Below are positions 41,521 through 49,953 of a stretch of DNA of 64,000 nucleotides, piece by piece. The translations under genes and the position numbers were made by a program. Every line of letters begins with the position of its first letter. Within the stretch, counting starts at the first letter, position 1. The notes beneath the pieces are model-generated. The model had not been told where the DNA came from. It ran no database searches and saw only the letters and a list, made by a program, of their open reading frames with translations. Source of the DNA: Polynucleobacter sp. AP-Titi-500A-B4 (GTDB lineage: Bacteria; Pseudomonadota; Gammaproteobacteria; Burkholderiales; Burkholderiaceae); NCBI RefSeq assembly GCF_018688095.1, contig NZ_CP061311.1, forward strand, positions 1,768,120 to 1,832,119, given 5' to 3'.

Positions 41521-42957
41521 TTACTTCACATGAATAATCTTGAGAGTATTGGTACCGCCGGGTTCGCCCATCGGCTCACCAGAAGTCAGAACCACAGTGT
41601 CGCCTTTTTTGACTGCGCCCAGCTTTTTCAAGCACGCCTCAACCTCTTGCAAAGCTGTATCTCTATCCTTGGTGTAATCCAAACCGATTGGTGTGACATT
41701 GCGATAAGTACTTAAAGCACGTTGAGTGGCAATCTTTGAAGTGAGAGCAAAAATAGGCACATGAATATTGTGACGGCTCATCCAAATCGCCGTTGAGCCA
41801 GAGTCAGTTAAGGCAGCAATCGCATTCGCATTGAGATGGTGGGCGGTAAATAAAGCGCCCAAAGCAATGGTTTGATCAATCCGAGCAAATGTTTGATCCA
41901 AGAAGTCGGTATCCAATTTCACGCGGTCTGATTTCTCTGCCTCAACACAAATCTCTGCCATCGCTTTAATGGTTTGCACTGGGTACATGCCGGCAGCAGA
42001 TTCAGCGGATAGCATGACAGCATCGGTACCGTCTAGTACCGCATTAGCAACGTCACTTACTTCAGCACGCGTTGGAACTGGAGCATTAATCATGGACTCC
42101 ATCATTTGCGTAGCGGTAATCGTAAATTTATCCGCTTCAAGAGCCCAAGCAATCATACGTTTTTGTAATGCCGGCACTGCTGCATTACCTACCTCAATCG
42201 CCAGGTCACCACGAGCAACCATAATGCCATCGCTCTCAGCAATAATACTTTTCAATGCTTCAGGCTCAATCGCTTCTGCACGCTCTACCTTAGCAATCGT
42301 TCGTACCTTACCAACGCCATACTTAGCGCTAGCGGCATCAGCCAACTTACGTGCATAAGCCATATCAGCGCCATCTTTAGGAAAGCTAATGGCTAAAAAA
42401 TCGACTCCCATCGCAATGGCAGCATCTAAGTCAGCAATATCTTTTTCGGTGAGAGCAGGCGCAGTCAAACCACCGCCTGCTCGATTGATGCCTTTGTTAT
42501 TGGATAAGGGGCCGCCTTGATCAACTAGCGTGAAAATTTCTCCACCCTTAACGCTTTCGACACGAAGCACCACTAAGCCGTCGTTTAATAAAAGGCGATC
42601 ACCTGATTTCACGTCGTTGGGTAATTCTTTGTAATCAAGACCAACACGTTCTTGGTTACCAAGCTCGCATGCTACATCAAGAATAAATTTGTCGCCCTCT
42701 TTAAGAAGAATCTTGCTATCTACAAATTTCCCAACGCGAATTTTTGGCCCCTGTAAGTCAGCCATGATGCCAACTTCTTTACCAACCTCAGCAGAAATGC
42801 TTCGCACTAAATCGTGACGTGCCTTGTGGTCTGCCACTGTACCGTGTGAAAAGTTCATACGCACTACATCGACACCAGCACGAATCATGTCCCGTAAGAC
42901 TTCAGGCTTTTCAGATGCTGGCCCTAATGTTGCAATAATTTTGGTTGCTCTAAGCAT
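41521..42957 (-). CDS. pyk: Pyruvate kinase
   Basis: 478 residues. Converts phosphoenolpyruvate and ADP to pyruvate and ATP. 'TKIIATLGPASEKPEVLRDM', 'MNFSHGTVADHKAR', active-site 'TIAKVERAEAI' with the conserved Lys, 'GIMVARGDLAIEV' and 'TATQMMESMI' are present, followed by the C-terminal allosteric domain. It starts 2 bp after pgk, giving a tight pgk-pyk pair. Confidence 0.98.
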   Translation of the reverse strand: MLRATKIIATLGPASEKPEVLRDMIRAGVDVVRMNFSHGTVADHKARHDLVRSISAEVGKEVGIMADLQGPKIRVGKFVDSKILLKEGDKFILDVACELGNQERVGLDYKELPNDVKSGDRLLLNDGLVVLRVESVKGGEIFTLVDQGGPLSNNKGINRAGGGLTAPALTEKDIADLDAAIAMGVDFLAISFPKDGADMAYARKLADAASAKYGVGKVRTIAKVERAEAIEPEALKSIIAESDGIMVARGDLAIEVGNAAVPALQKRMIAWALEADKFTITATQMMESMINAPVPTRAEVSDVANAVLDGTDAVMLSAESAAGMYPVQTIKAMAEICVEAEKSDRVKLDTDFLDQTFARIDQTIALGALFTAHHLNANAIAALTDSGSTAIWMSRHNIHVPIFALTSKIATQRALSTYRNVTPIGLDYTKDRDTALQEVEACLKKLGAVKKGDTVVLTSGEPMGEPGGTNTLKIIHVK

Positions 42958-42959
42958 GT

Positions 42960-44171
42960 TTAATCCTTCGCTCGATCGGATAGTACTGCAAAGGCTGGCA
43001 AGGTTTTACCTTCGAGGAATTCCAGGAAAGCGCCACCGCCAGTTGAGATGTAATCCACTTGATTTTCAATACCGTACTTGGCAATTGCTGCCAAGGTATC
43101 GCCACCACCTGCAATTGAGAACGCAGGTGAATGTGCAATTGCTGCAGCTAGCATCTTCGTGCCACCGCCAAACTGATCAATTTCAAACACGCCTAGAGGG
43201 CCGTTCCAAACAATCGTACCGGCATGCGCAAGCATGATCGATAAACGCGCCGCTGTCTTTGGACCAATATCCAAGATCATGTCATCTTCAGCAACTTGAT
43301 CAGCAGGTACACGGTTTGCACGCGCTAGTGGCGAGAGTTCATTCGCCACAACAACGTCTTCAGGAATGGGCACATGTGCGCCCCGTTTTTCCATCAGCTC
43401 CATGATTTCTCGGGCTTCATTCACTAGGTCTGGCTCAGCAAGAGACTTACCAATTGACAAGCCTTTAGCTAACATAAAAGTATTAGCAATACCGCCGCCA
43501 ACAATCAGCTCATCGACTTTCTCGGAGAGCGCCTTGAGGATCGTGAGTTTAGAGGAAACCTTAGAGCCAGCAACTATCGCTACCAGTGGGCGCTTCGGAC
43601 TTGCTAATGCACGACTTAAGGCATCTAACTCAGCGGCCATTAATGGGCCAGCACAAGCGATGGGTGCAAATTTTGCAACACCATGCGTGGTTGCTTCAGC
43701 ACGATGAGCAGTGCCAAATGCATCATTTACATATACATCACATAGAGCAGCAATCTTTTTTGCTAGCTCATCATTATTCTTTTTCTCGCCAACATTTAAA
43801 CGGCAATTTTCTAGAAGGACGATCTCGCCTGGATTCACTTCAAAGTCACCATTCACCCAGTTACTAATAAGAGGTACCTTGCGATTAAGTAATGTCGCAA
43901 TGCGATCTGCTACCGGAGCCAAACTATCTTCTGGCTTAAATTCACCTTCAGTTGGTCGACCCAGATGTGAGGTCACCATCACTGCTGCACCAGCATCCAA
44001 ACACATTTGCACCGCAGGCATTGAAGCCCGAATGCGAGTGTCTTCAGTAATATTTCCAGCTTCGTCTTGGGGAACATTCAGGTCTGCACGAATCAAGACC
44101 CTCTTTCCCTTCAATTGGCCCGATTGAGCTAATTCGCTTAAACGCTTAACTTTAAATAAGGATTCCGGCAT
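42960..44171 (-). CDS. pgk: Phosphoglycerate kinase
   Basis: 403 residues. Transfers the acyl phosphate of 1,3-bisphosphoglycerate to ADP. 'KRVLIRADLNVPQDEAGNIT', 'VMVTSHLGRPTEG', 'DPxx'-type hinge and 'NGPLGVFEIDQFGGGT', 'IAGGGDTLAAIAKYG' and 'STGGGAFLEFLEGKTLP' are intact. First gene of the pgk-pyk-fba-purC-purE-purK-tsaC run. No Shine-Dalgarno is recognisable before its ATG, and an 8-bp inverted repeat lies 13 bp upstream. Confidence 0.98.
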   Translation of the reverse strand: MPESLFKVKRLSELAQSGQLKGKRVLIRADLNVPQDEAGNITEDTRIRASMPAVQMCLDAGAAVMVTSHLGRPTEGEFKPEDSLAPVADRIATLLNRKVPLISNWVNGDFEVNPGEIVLLENCRLNVGEKKNNDELAKKIAALCDVYVNDAFGTAHRAEATTHGVAKFAPIACAGPLMAAELDALSRALASPKRPLVAIVAGSKVSSKLTILKALSEKVDELIVGGGIANTFMLAKGLSIGKSLAEPDLVNEAREIMELMEKRGAHVPIPEDVVVANELSPLARANRVPADQVAEDDMILDIGPKTAARLSIMLAHAGTIVWNGPLGVFEIDQFGGGTKMLAAAIAHSPAFSIAGGGDTLAAIAKYGIENQVDYISTGGGAFLEFLEGKTLPAFAVLSDRAKD

Positions 44172-44184
44172 GGGGATGGCTAAA

Positions 44185-44215
44185 TAGAATGGTTTATGGG
44201 GATTGCTCCATTCTA
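44185..44215 (-). promoter_or_regulatory. Inverted repeat in the pgk leader
   Basis: TAGAATGG (44185-44192) and CCATTCTA (44208-44215) form a perfect 8-bp inverted repeat with a 15-nt loop, 13 bp before the pgk start. The octamer ATCCCCAT occurs in the loop (minus strand) and again over the pgk start codon. It could be an mRNA stem controlling initiation or a protein-binding dyad; nothing else supports either. Confidence 0.3.
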
Positions 44216-44382
44216 AATCGTCTAGCCCTGCTACCCCGAAGGATCCGAGTATCTGAACGGCCTGCCTGCTCTACAATAGAGGCTTGGACGCAATCCGAGT
44301 CAAGGGGCCTAGGAGGCTAGTGGCTTGGCGCCCCGATTAATCCGCTATTTCATATAGCTTATAGACACAAAAGGTAAAGAAA
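44216..44382 (+). promoter_or_regulatory. Leader/promoter region of ilvE
   Basis: A TACAAT box at 44272-44277 is the best -10 candidate, but no good -35 is found at the right distance. Downstream, GGGGC (44304-44308) can pair with GCCCC (44330-44334) around an inner CTAG/CTAG stem, giving a structured leader about 50-80 bp before the ATG. No leader peptide rich in branched-chain codons is seen, so classical attenuation is not supported. Confidence 0.25.
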
Positions 44383-45306
44383 ATGTCGATGTCCGACCGC
44401 GATGGCTTTATTTGGTCCGATGGGAAGCTCATTCCTTGGCGTGAGGCCAATGTTCACGTGCTAACCCATAGCCTGCACTACGGCATGGGGGTATTTGAAG
44501 GCATTCGCGCCTACAAAACCCCTCAAGGTACCGCCATTTTCCGCCTTCCTGAGCACGTCAAGCGCCTCTTTAACGGAACCAAGATCTTCCAAATGAGCAT
44601 GCCTTACAGCCCAGAAGAGATCACCAAGGGCATTATTGACGTAGTCAACAGCAATAAGCTGGAAGCCTGTTACATCCGTCCTATCATTTTTATTGGCTCC
44701 CAAAAACTCGGTATCTCCCCTAAGGGCAACAGCATCCACACCGCGATTGCTGCCTGGGAATGGGGTGCTTATTTAGGCGAAGATGGCCTTAATAAGGGTA
44801 TTCGCGTTAAAACTTCCTCCTTTACCCGCCACTTTGTGAACTCGTCACTCGTTCGTGCCAAAGCATCCGGTTACTACATCAACTCCATTTTGGCCAACCA
44901 AGAAGTAACCGCCAATGGATATGACGAAGCTTTGTTGCTCGATACCGAAGGTTATGTTTCCGAGGGTTCTGGTGAAAACCTCTTCATGGTTCGCAATGGC
45001 GTTGTATACACGCCTGACCTGGCCTCATGCTTAGACGGCATCACCCGCGATTCCGTAATTCAAATTGCAAAAGATCTTGGGTATGAAGTTAAAGAAAAGC
45101 GTCTCACACGGGATGAAGTTTATTCTGCTGATGAAGCCTTCTTTACTGGCACTGCTGCTGAAGTTACTCCAATTCGTGAACTCGATGATCGTACGATTGG
45201 TGATGGTAAGCGCGGTCCAATTACCGAAAAAATTCAAAAGACCTATTTCGATGCGGTTTATGGCAGAAGCGACAAGTACAAAGCGTGGCTTACTTACGTT
45301 AAATAA
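44383..45306 (+). CDS. ilvE: Branched-chain amino acid aminotransferase
   Basis: PLP enzyme for the last step of Ile, Leu and Val synthesis and the first of their breakdown. 307 residues, fold type IV. 'HVLTHSLHYGMGVFEGIRAY', PLP-binding Lys160 in 'LVRAKASGYYINSILA', 'EALLLDTEGYVSEGSGENLF' (in parts) and 'FFTGTAAEVTPI' are all present. It is followed 33 bp later by a zinc-finger protein and then waaF; ilvE-zinc-finger-waaF is a recurrent betaproteobacterial order. Confidence 0.98.
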   Translation: MSMSDRDGFIWSDGKLIPWREANVHVLTHSLHYGMGVFEGIRAYKTPQGTAIFRLPEHVKRLFNGTKIFQMSMPYSPEEITKGIIDVVNSNKLEACYIRPIIFIGSQKLGISPKGNSIHTAIAAWEWGAYLGEDGLNKGIRVKTSSFTRHFVNSSLVRAKASGYYINSILANQEVTANGYDEALLLDTEGYVSEGSGENLFMVRNGVVYTPDLASCLDGITRDSVIQIAKDLGYEVKEKRLTRDEVYSADEAFFTGTAAEVTPIRELDDRTIGDGKRGPITEKIQKTYFDAVYGRSDKYKAWLTYVK

Positions 45307-45339
45307 GTTCAAATAAATTTAGCATCTAGGAAGCGGAAT

Positions 45340-45528
45340 ATGACTCAAGCTCAAGTGACAATGGTGGACGGCAAAGATCTACCATTGCATTGCCCCACCA
45401 ATAAAACCCCTGCCTGGAACTCGCACCCACGGGTTTTTTTAGACATCACCAAAACCGGGGATGCAAAGTGCCCATACTGCGGCGCAGAGTACAAGCTCAT
45501 TCCTGGCACCGAGCCACACGGACACTAA
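45340..45528 (+). CDS. Small zinc-finger protein (zf-CHCC type)
   Basis: 62 residues. One Cys in 'LPLHCPTNKTPAWNSHPRVF' and two in 'AKCPYCGAEYKLI', together with a His, fit the CHCC zinc-finger family, whose members include a small mitochondrial complex I subunit and many short bacterial proteins of unknown function. It is preceded by a good Shine-Dalgarno (AGGAAGCGG). It sits between ilvE and waaF in the same orientation. Function unknown. Confidence 0.88.
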   Translation: MTQAQVTMVDGKDLPLHCPTNKTPAWNSHPRVFLDITKTGDAKCPYCGAEYKLIPGTEPHGH

Positions 45529-45575
45529 GCCTCATCAGCGCCCCTAAGAAGTGGCGCTGAGTCGGGATACATCAC

Positions 45576-46610
45576 ATGCACGGTATTCTGATCATCGCCC
45601 CAAACTGGATTGGGGATGCCGTCATGTCGCAGCCTTTGTTGGCAGAGCTTAAAGCTCAATATCCAAATTCAAACATAGATGTACTTGCTAGTACTTGGGT
45701 TGCCCCTGTTTATCGCGCTTGCAATGAAGTAAGCGATGTCATTGAGGCAAAGTTTGAACACAAGCAATTGCAATGGGCATTACGTAAACAGCTATCCAAA
45801 GATCTTCAAACTAAAAACTATCAGGCCTGTTTTATTTTGCCAAATAGTTTTAAATCTGCACTCATTCCCTGGTTGGCTAATATTCCATTTCGAGTTGGGT
45901 ATCGTGGTGAACTTCGTTATGGCCTCATTAATGTATCGCTCGAGAATCCAAGCAAAGTAAATCGACCACCCATGGTGGAACACTATCTAGCCCTTAGCCA
46001 ACTCTTGCAAGATGGTGATGAAAACTCATTAGATACATTAACGCCTACACTGAATGTCTCAACTCAAGCAAAACAATCTGTAGAGCAGCGCTTAGCAAGC
46101 GCCAATATCAACGCCAATTCGCTTTTTGTATTTTGCCCAGGAGCTGAATACGGACCTACCAAGCGCTGGCCTACTGCTCACTTTGCAAAACTGGCACAAA
46201 ATCTTGTTGTAGAGCAGGCAAGCGCGCAAGTCATTCTTTTGGGCGGCAAAGGCGATCATGCACTTGCGCAAGAAATCCAAGCTCAAGCTAATACCCCTAC
46301 CAATCTCCACAATTGGTGCGGAAGCACTTCTTTGGATGAGGCAATTGCTCTGATTGGTATGGCTAAGGCTGTGGTTAGCAATGACTCTGGATTGATGCAT
46401 ATTGCGGCGGCACTCAAAACCCCTCAAGTAGCTATTTTTGGATCTAGCGATCCCGCCCATACTCCGCCCTTATCAAACAAGGCTAAAGTAATTTGGCTCA
46501 ATCTTCCTTGTAGTCCATGTCATAAAAAGATTTGCCCCTTAGGTCACTTGCAGTGTCTAAATGACATCCTACCGCAGCAAGTTTTGACTACACTGAATAC
46601 CTTGCAATAA
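45576..46610 (+). CDS. waaF: Lipopolysaccharide heptosyltransferase II
   Basis: 344 residues, GT9 family. Adds the second L-glycero-D-manno-heptose to the LPS inner core at the cytoplasmic membrane face. 'ILIIAPNWIGDAVMSQPLLA', 'FCPGAEYGPTKRWP', 'VVSNDSGLMHIAAAL' and 'SSDPAHTPPLS' are characteristic, and the Cys-rich 'LPCSPCHKKICPLGHLQCL' near the end is also typical of WaaF. It is followed 23 bp later by an NTF2-like gene. Confidence 0.96.
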   Translation: MHGILIIAPNWIGDAVMSQPLLAELKAQYPNSNIDVLASTWVAPVYRACNEVSDVIEAKFEHKQLQWALRKQLSKDLQTKNYQACFILPNSFKSALIPWLANIPFRVGYRGELRYGLINVSLENPSKVNRPPMVEHYLALSQLLQDGDENSLDTLTPTLNVSTQAKQSVEQRLASANINANSLFVFCPGAEYGPTKRWPTAHFAKLAQNLVVEQASAQVILLGGKGDHALAQEIQAQANTPTNLHNWCGSTSLDEAIALIGMAKAVVSNDSGLMHIAAALKTPQVAIFGSSDPAHTPPLSNKAKVIWLNLPCSPCHKKICPLGHLQCLNDILPQQVLTTLNTLQ

Positions 46611-46633
46611 ATTTCCCCAAGGAAGCTTGAGCC

Positions 46634-47068
46634 ATGACCAAACTAGCCAGACTCTTTCACAATGCAGACGATGTGGTGGATGCCTGGCGCGATGCTTTAA
46701 AGCATCGCGATGTCAAAGGCGCCTTAGATATTTGGCTAGACGATGACTCCATCACTTGTGTCCTTCCTGAAGGGCATCGCTTAAGTGGTCATGCTGAAAT
46801 TCGTGAAGGTCTAGAGCGCCTTTTATCCAAACAAGCATTATTTTTAGAGCCAATTGCTTGTATTAGTCACACTATTCTGGGTGCTGCTGTATATGACACA
46901 ACTGAAGCTGTGCACTTACGCGCCGATCAAATCGAGGCTGAATTTTTTCTCAATATTACCCTCGTACTATTACAAGATAGTCAAGGTTGGCGCATTGCTC
47001 ACCTGCATGCTAGTCGTTCAACTGATGACACGTTTGATGCGCCCTCTACTCCGCACGGTTTGCATTAA
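46634..47068 (+). CDS. SnoaL/NTF2-like fold protein
   Basis: 144 residues. N-terminal helices ('VVDAWRDALKHRDVKGALDI') lead into 'WLDDDSITCVLPEGHRLSGH', an alpha+beta cone typical of NTF2/SnoaL-like proteins (also called DUF4440). It ends with 'WRIAHLHASRS', the usual last strand. Such folds serve as isomerases, hydrolases or binding domains; the activity cannot be read. A Shine-Dalgarno (AAGGAAG) precedes it. It lies between waaF and a conserved hypothetical 5 bp downstream, so the two are probably co-expressed. Confidence 0.85.
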   Translation: MTKLARLFHNADDVVDAWRDALKHRDVKGALDIWLDDDSITCVLPEGHRLSGHAEIREGLERLLSKQALFLEPIACISHTILGAAVYDTTEAVHLRADQIEAEFFLNITLVLLQDSQGWRIAHLHASRSTDDTFDAPSTPHGLH

Positions 47069-47073
47069 ATAAT

Positions 47074-47694
47074 ATGGATGAGCAGGTACTACGCTCACTC
47101 ATTAAATGGCCCAACGTGCCAGATTGTTTTGGCTGGTTAACCCTAGATCGCCGTGGTCAATGGCGGATGGTTGACGAATATGCACAACAAAATCAATTGT
47201 CTGGTCAGGTTATTCAACATACTGCTTTAAATGAATTCATCTCCCGCAATTACGCGAGCGATCAATTAGGAAGATTCTTTTTCCAGAATGGTCCGCAACG
47301 GGTTTTCATTACGCTAGCAGCAACCCCTTGGTTAGTCCGCATCATTCCAGGAGAACACGGCCCAAGACTCATTACCCAATGCCAGACTCAAATGAAGCCT
47401 AGTGCTGCGCTAAGCGATGAGGATGGCAATATTTATATTGTTGGGTCGATTCATCAAACAATTTACCAAGATCTAAAGACTCAGCAGTTTGAGACTAAAG
47501 AGTATGCGAGCATTGCTCTTCTACATGATCATGATTTAGATCAATTTTCAGAAATGGCTAAATTACGTGAGGAAGCCTGCAGCTTTGGTGGTTCCTGGAA
47601 TTGGCATGACAAACAATTGCCTCTAGATCCAATTCATTCAGAAGAGTTAAGTAAGCAGTTCAAGTTCATCCAACAGCCTCAGCCACAACACTGA
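47074..47694 (+). CDS. Conserved hypothetical protein, function unknown
   Basis: 206 residues, no signal peptide or membrane helix. Blocks such as 'LIKWPNVPDCFGWLTLDRRG', 'FISRNYASDQLGRFFFQNGP' and 'DLDQFSEMAKLREE' look like a widespread single-domain betaproteobacterial family that is often annotated only by a DUF number; I cannot name the number reliably. The protein contains two tryptophans in 'SFGGSWNWHDKQ' near its end. It begins 5 bp after the NTF2-like gene and ends 7 bp before the convergent M48 protease gene. A function cannot be proposed. Confidence 0.8.
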   Translation: MDEQVLRSLIKWPNVPDCFGWLTLDRRGQWRMVDEYAQQNQLSGQVIQHTALNEFISRNYASDQLGRFFFQNGPQRVFITLAATPWLVRIIPGEHGPRLITQCQTQMKPSAALSDEDGNIYIVGSIHQTIYQDLKTQQFETKEYASIALLHDHDLDQFSEMAKLREEACSFGGSWNWHDKQLPLDPIHSEELSKQFKFIQQPQPQH

Positions 47695-47701
47695 CCGGGC
47701 A

Positions 47702-49405
47702 TTATCCTGGGATCTGTTTGCCCTGCTCTTTGAGCTCATCTTGATATTGCCTTTGCATTTCTCGAAGACGGGCATCAATGCTTGAGCTTTGATAAAAATC
47801 AGAGCTGCCGGCGTTGCGAGCAATCTTGAGCTGCTCAATTGCCGATGGCCAAGCCCCTTCCAGAGCATATTTTTCACCTAGGGCATAGTGACGCATGGGT
47901 ACATTATTTGCCTGATCATAAGCATTTGAGAGCATGCTCCACCAAACGATTTCAGTTGGCTGCGATCTAGTGCGCGCTTTTAGCCAAGCGATGGCTTCAT
48001 TTGTGCGACCCATCTTGAGTTGGGCGTTAATCATGGCGGCACCTGCAGCATAAGACTGAGGGTAGGCTCGTAATGCAGCCTGTGCAATTTGCAAAGCGTC
48101 TTCTTTTTTACCCTTTGCCAAAGCCAGCTCTGAAGCAGTAATCTCAAGCGATAAGCTTTGACGCTGAATTGGTGAGCCCGGTGCACTAGCCTTCTGCGCT
48201 AAATTACGGGCCTGCTGCAAATCCGATTCCGCTTGATCCAACTTACCCTGACGCTGAGCAATTAGTGCTAATCCATAAAACCCTTCCATCTGCTTACCAA
48301 TTTGTGGCTGCTTACTCAGACTATCAAAAGTATTTCTTAAATCGTAGAGACCACTTGAGCTGCCAGCTTGCTCCATCCGAGCGCGAGCCTTAATAAAGTA
48401 AAACTCAACCGCAGTGGGTACGTTACGAGAAGGGACAGTACGTGCACGGTCCTGCATATCTGCAATACGGTCTGTTGTTAAGGGGTGAGTCCGAACATAT
48501 GCTGGTACGCCCTTATCCATAATGCCAGTAGCCTTTTGCAAGCGCTGGAAAAAACCTGGGGCGCCATTTACATCGTATCCACTGGCATCCAGTATCTGAA
48601 AACCAATACGGTCCGCTTCGCGCTCAGCATCTCTTGAGTATGAGAGTTGATTATTAATGGCTGCAGCTTGACCGCCTTGCATTAAACCAGCAGCAGCCTG
48701 AGGATTGCGTGACATTGCCAATGCACCTAACACCATGCCAGCAAGGGCAATCATAGTATTGGTAGTCTGCTTGTCCATTTGTCGCGCCAGATGACGCTGT
48801 AAGACGTGTCCTGTTTCGTGACCCATAACTGAAGCAACTTCAGAATCAGATTCCGCGCTCACTATTAAGCCCGTATGAAATCCGATAAATCCTCCGGGTA
48901 ATGCAAATGCATTAATACTGCTGTCTTTCACTGCAAATACTTCAAAGTTATATGCGCCACTACCTTGCTCATTTGCACCACCCAGTTGTAACTTTTTAGC
49001 AGCCTGTAATAGTCGTCGCTCCATTTGATTCAGGTAGTCATAAAGGGGTAAGTCATTTGAATAGTCTGAATCGGGTCTAATTTGGCGCATGATCATCTCG
49101 CCATATCTTCGCTCATCGATCCGACTTAATGCATCACCACCTGGGTCACCCATGTCAGGCAAGATAATCGTTGGCTGACTTTGCAAAGTATTGCGAGTTG
49201 GAGCATTAGCAGGACGTGCATCGGGAGACTGCATGGCACGACCGATGTTTTGAATAGCAGCAGAATTACCCTCTACCGAAACATCTCCAGAAGCTGGAGC
49301 GGCATAAGCAGGAGCGGCGCCAGAACAAGTGAGCGCCAGAACAAGCTGAGTCGCTAAAAGACGTTGCCAAAGCGAGATTTTTTTAATCAACTTTATGTCT
49401 TGCAT
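47702..49405 (-). CDS. bepA: M48 metalloprotease with TPR repeats (BepA/YfgC-like)
   Basis: 567 residues. Signal peptide ends near 'APAYAAP'. The zinc protease domain has HExxH in 'ASVMGHETGHVLQRHLARQM' and the downstream Glu in 'SRDAEREADRIGF'. The C-terminal ~230 residues are helical TPR-like repeats ('QRQGKLDQAESDLQQARNLA', 'LKMGRTNEAIAWLKAR'). BepA chaperones and degrades outer-membrane proteins such as LptD in the periplasm. It is about 80 residues longer than E. coli BepA, mostly from an Ala/Pro/Asn-rich stretch after the signal peptide. It is divergent from moaC with a 23-bp gap. Confidence 0.92.
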   Translation of the reverse strand: MQDIKLIKKISLWQRLLATQLVLALTCSGAAPAYAAPASGDVSVEGNSAAIQNIGRAMQSPDARPANAPTRNTLQSQPTIILPDMGDPGGDALSRIDERRYGEMIMRQIRPDSDYSNDLPLYDYLNQMERRLLQAAKKLQLGGANEQGSGAYNFEVFAVKDSSINAFALPGGFIGFHTGLIVSAESDSEVASVMGHETGHVLQRHLARQMDKQTTNTMIALAGMVLGALAMSRNPQAAAGLMQGGQAAAINNQLSYSRDAEREADRIGFQILDASGYDVNGAPGFFQRLQKATGIMDKGVPAYVRTHPLTTDRIADMQDRARTVPSRNVPTAVEFYFIKARARMEQAGSSSGLYDLRNTFDSLSKQPQIGKQMEGFYGLALIAQRQGKLDQAESDLQQARNLAQKASAPGSPIQRQSLSLEITASELALAKGKKEDALQIAQAALRAYPQSYAAGAAMINAQLKMGRTNEAIAWLKARTRSQPTEIVWWSMLSNAYDQANNVPMRHYALGEKYALEGAWPSAIEQLKIARNAGSSDFYQSSSIDARLREMQRQYQDELKEQGKQIPG

Positions 49406-49428
49406 CCCTATATGGTAAAACTTATCCC

Positions 49429-49902
49429 ATGAACAAACTAACTCATTTTGATTCCAGCGGCCAAGCCCACATGGTAAATGTTGGTGATAAGCCTAGTACC
49501 CACCGTATTGCTATAGCGACAGGCAAGATTACGATGCTGCCTGAAACCTTCAAAATGGTCGAAAGCGGAACCCATAAAAAAGGTGATGTACTGGGAATAG
49601 CTCGGATTGCAGGTATTCAGGCGTCCAAAAAGACCTCGGATTTAATTCCCCTGTGCCACCCCCTAGCACTCACACATGTGAGTCTTGAGTTTGCACTTGA
49701 CCCAAAAACGAGCAGTATCACCTGCCAAGTGAGAGCGGAAACTACCGGACCAACCGGCGTCGAAATGGAAGCCCTCACAGCCGTTCAAATTGCCCTGCTC
49801 ACAATCTACGATATGGCGAAAGCTGTTGATAGAGGTATGGTCATGGGTGATGTGAAGTTGTTAGAGAAGAGTGGTGGCAAGAGTGGAGAGTGGAAAGCCT
49901 AA
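49429..49902 (+). CDS. moaC: Cyclic pyranopterin monophosphate synthase MoaC
   Basis: 157 residues, full length. Works with MoaA to convert GTP to cyclic pyranopterin monophosphate in molybdenum cofactor synthesis. 'HRIAIATGKITM', 'TSDLIPLCHPLALTHV', 'TGPTGVEMEALTAV' and 'IYDMAKAVDRGM' are the family motifs, including the catalytic Asp-Met-Cys-Lys region. No other moa gene is near. A strong terminator follows directly. Confidence 0.97.
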   Translation: MNKLTHFDSSGQAHMVNVGDKPSTHRIAIATGKITMLPETFKMVESGTHKKGDVLGIARIAGIQASKKTSDLIPLCHPLALTHVSLEFALDPKTSSITCQVRAETTGPTGVEMEALTAVQIALLTIYDMAKAVDRGMVMGDVKLLEKSGGKSGEWKA

Positions 49903-49934
49903 TAAATAAGCCACCCTAAGGTGGCTTATTTATT
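49901..49934. terminator. Bidirectional terminator between moaC and the pilin gene
   Basis: AATAAATAAGCCACC (49901-49915), CTAA loop, GGTGGCTTATTTATT (49920-49934): a 15-bp perfect stem whose AT-rich outer part supplies A- and T-runs for both directions. It starts inside the moaC stop codon. Confidence 0.93.
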
Positions 49935-49953
49935 AAAAGAGTACTACTTTTGG

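Noticed and set aside
43711..44127. 138-codon frame antisense to pgk
   Set aside because: Fully contained within pgk and without family resemblance; Ser/Arg/Phe-rich shadow composition.
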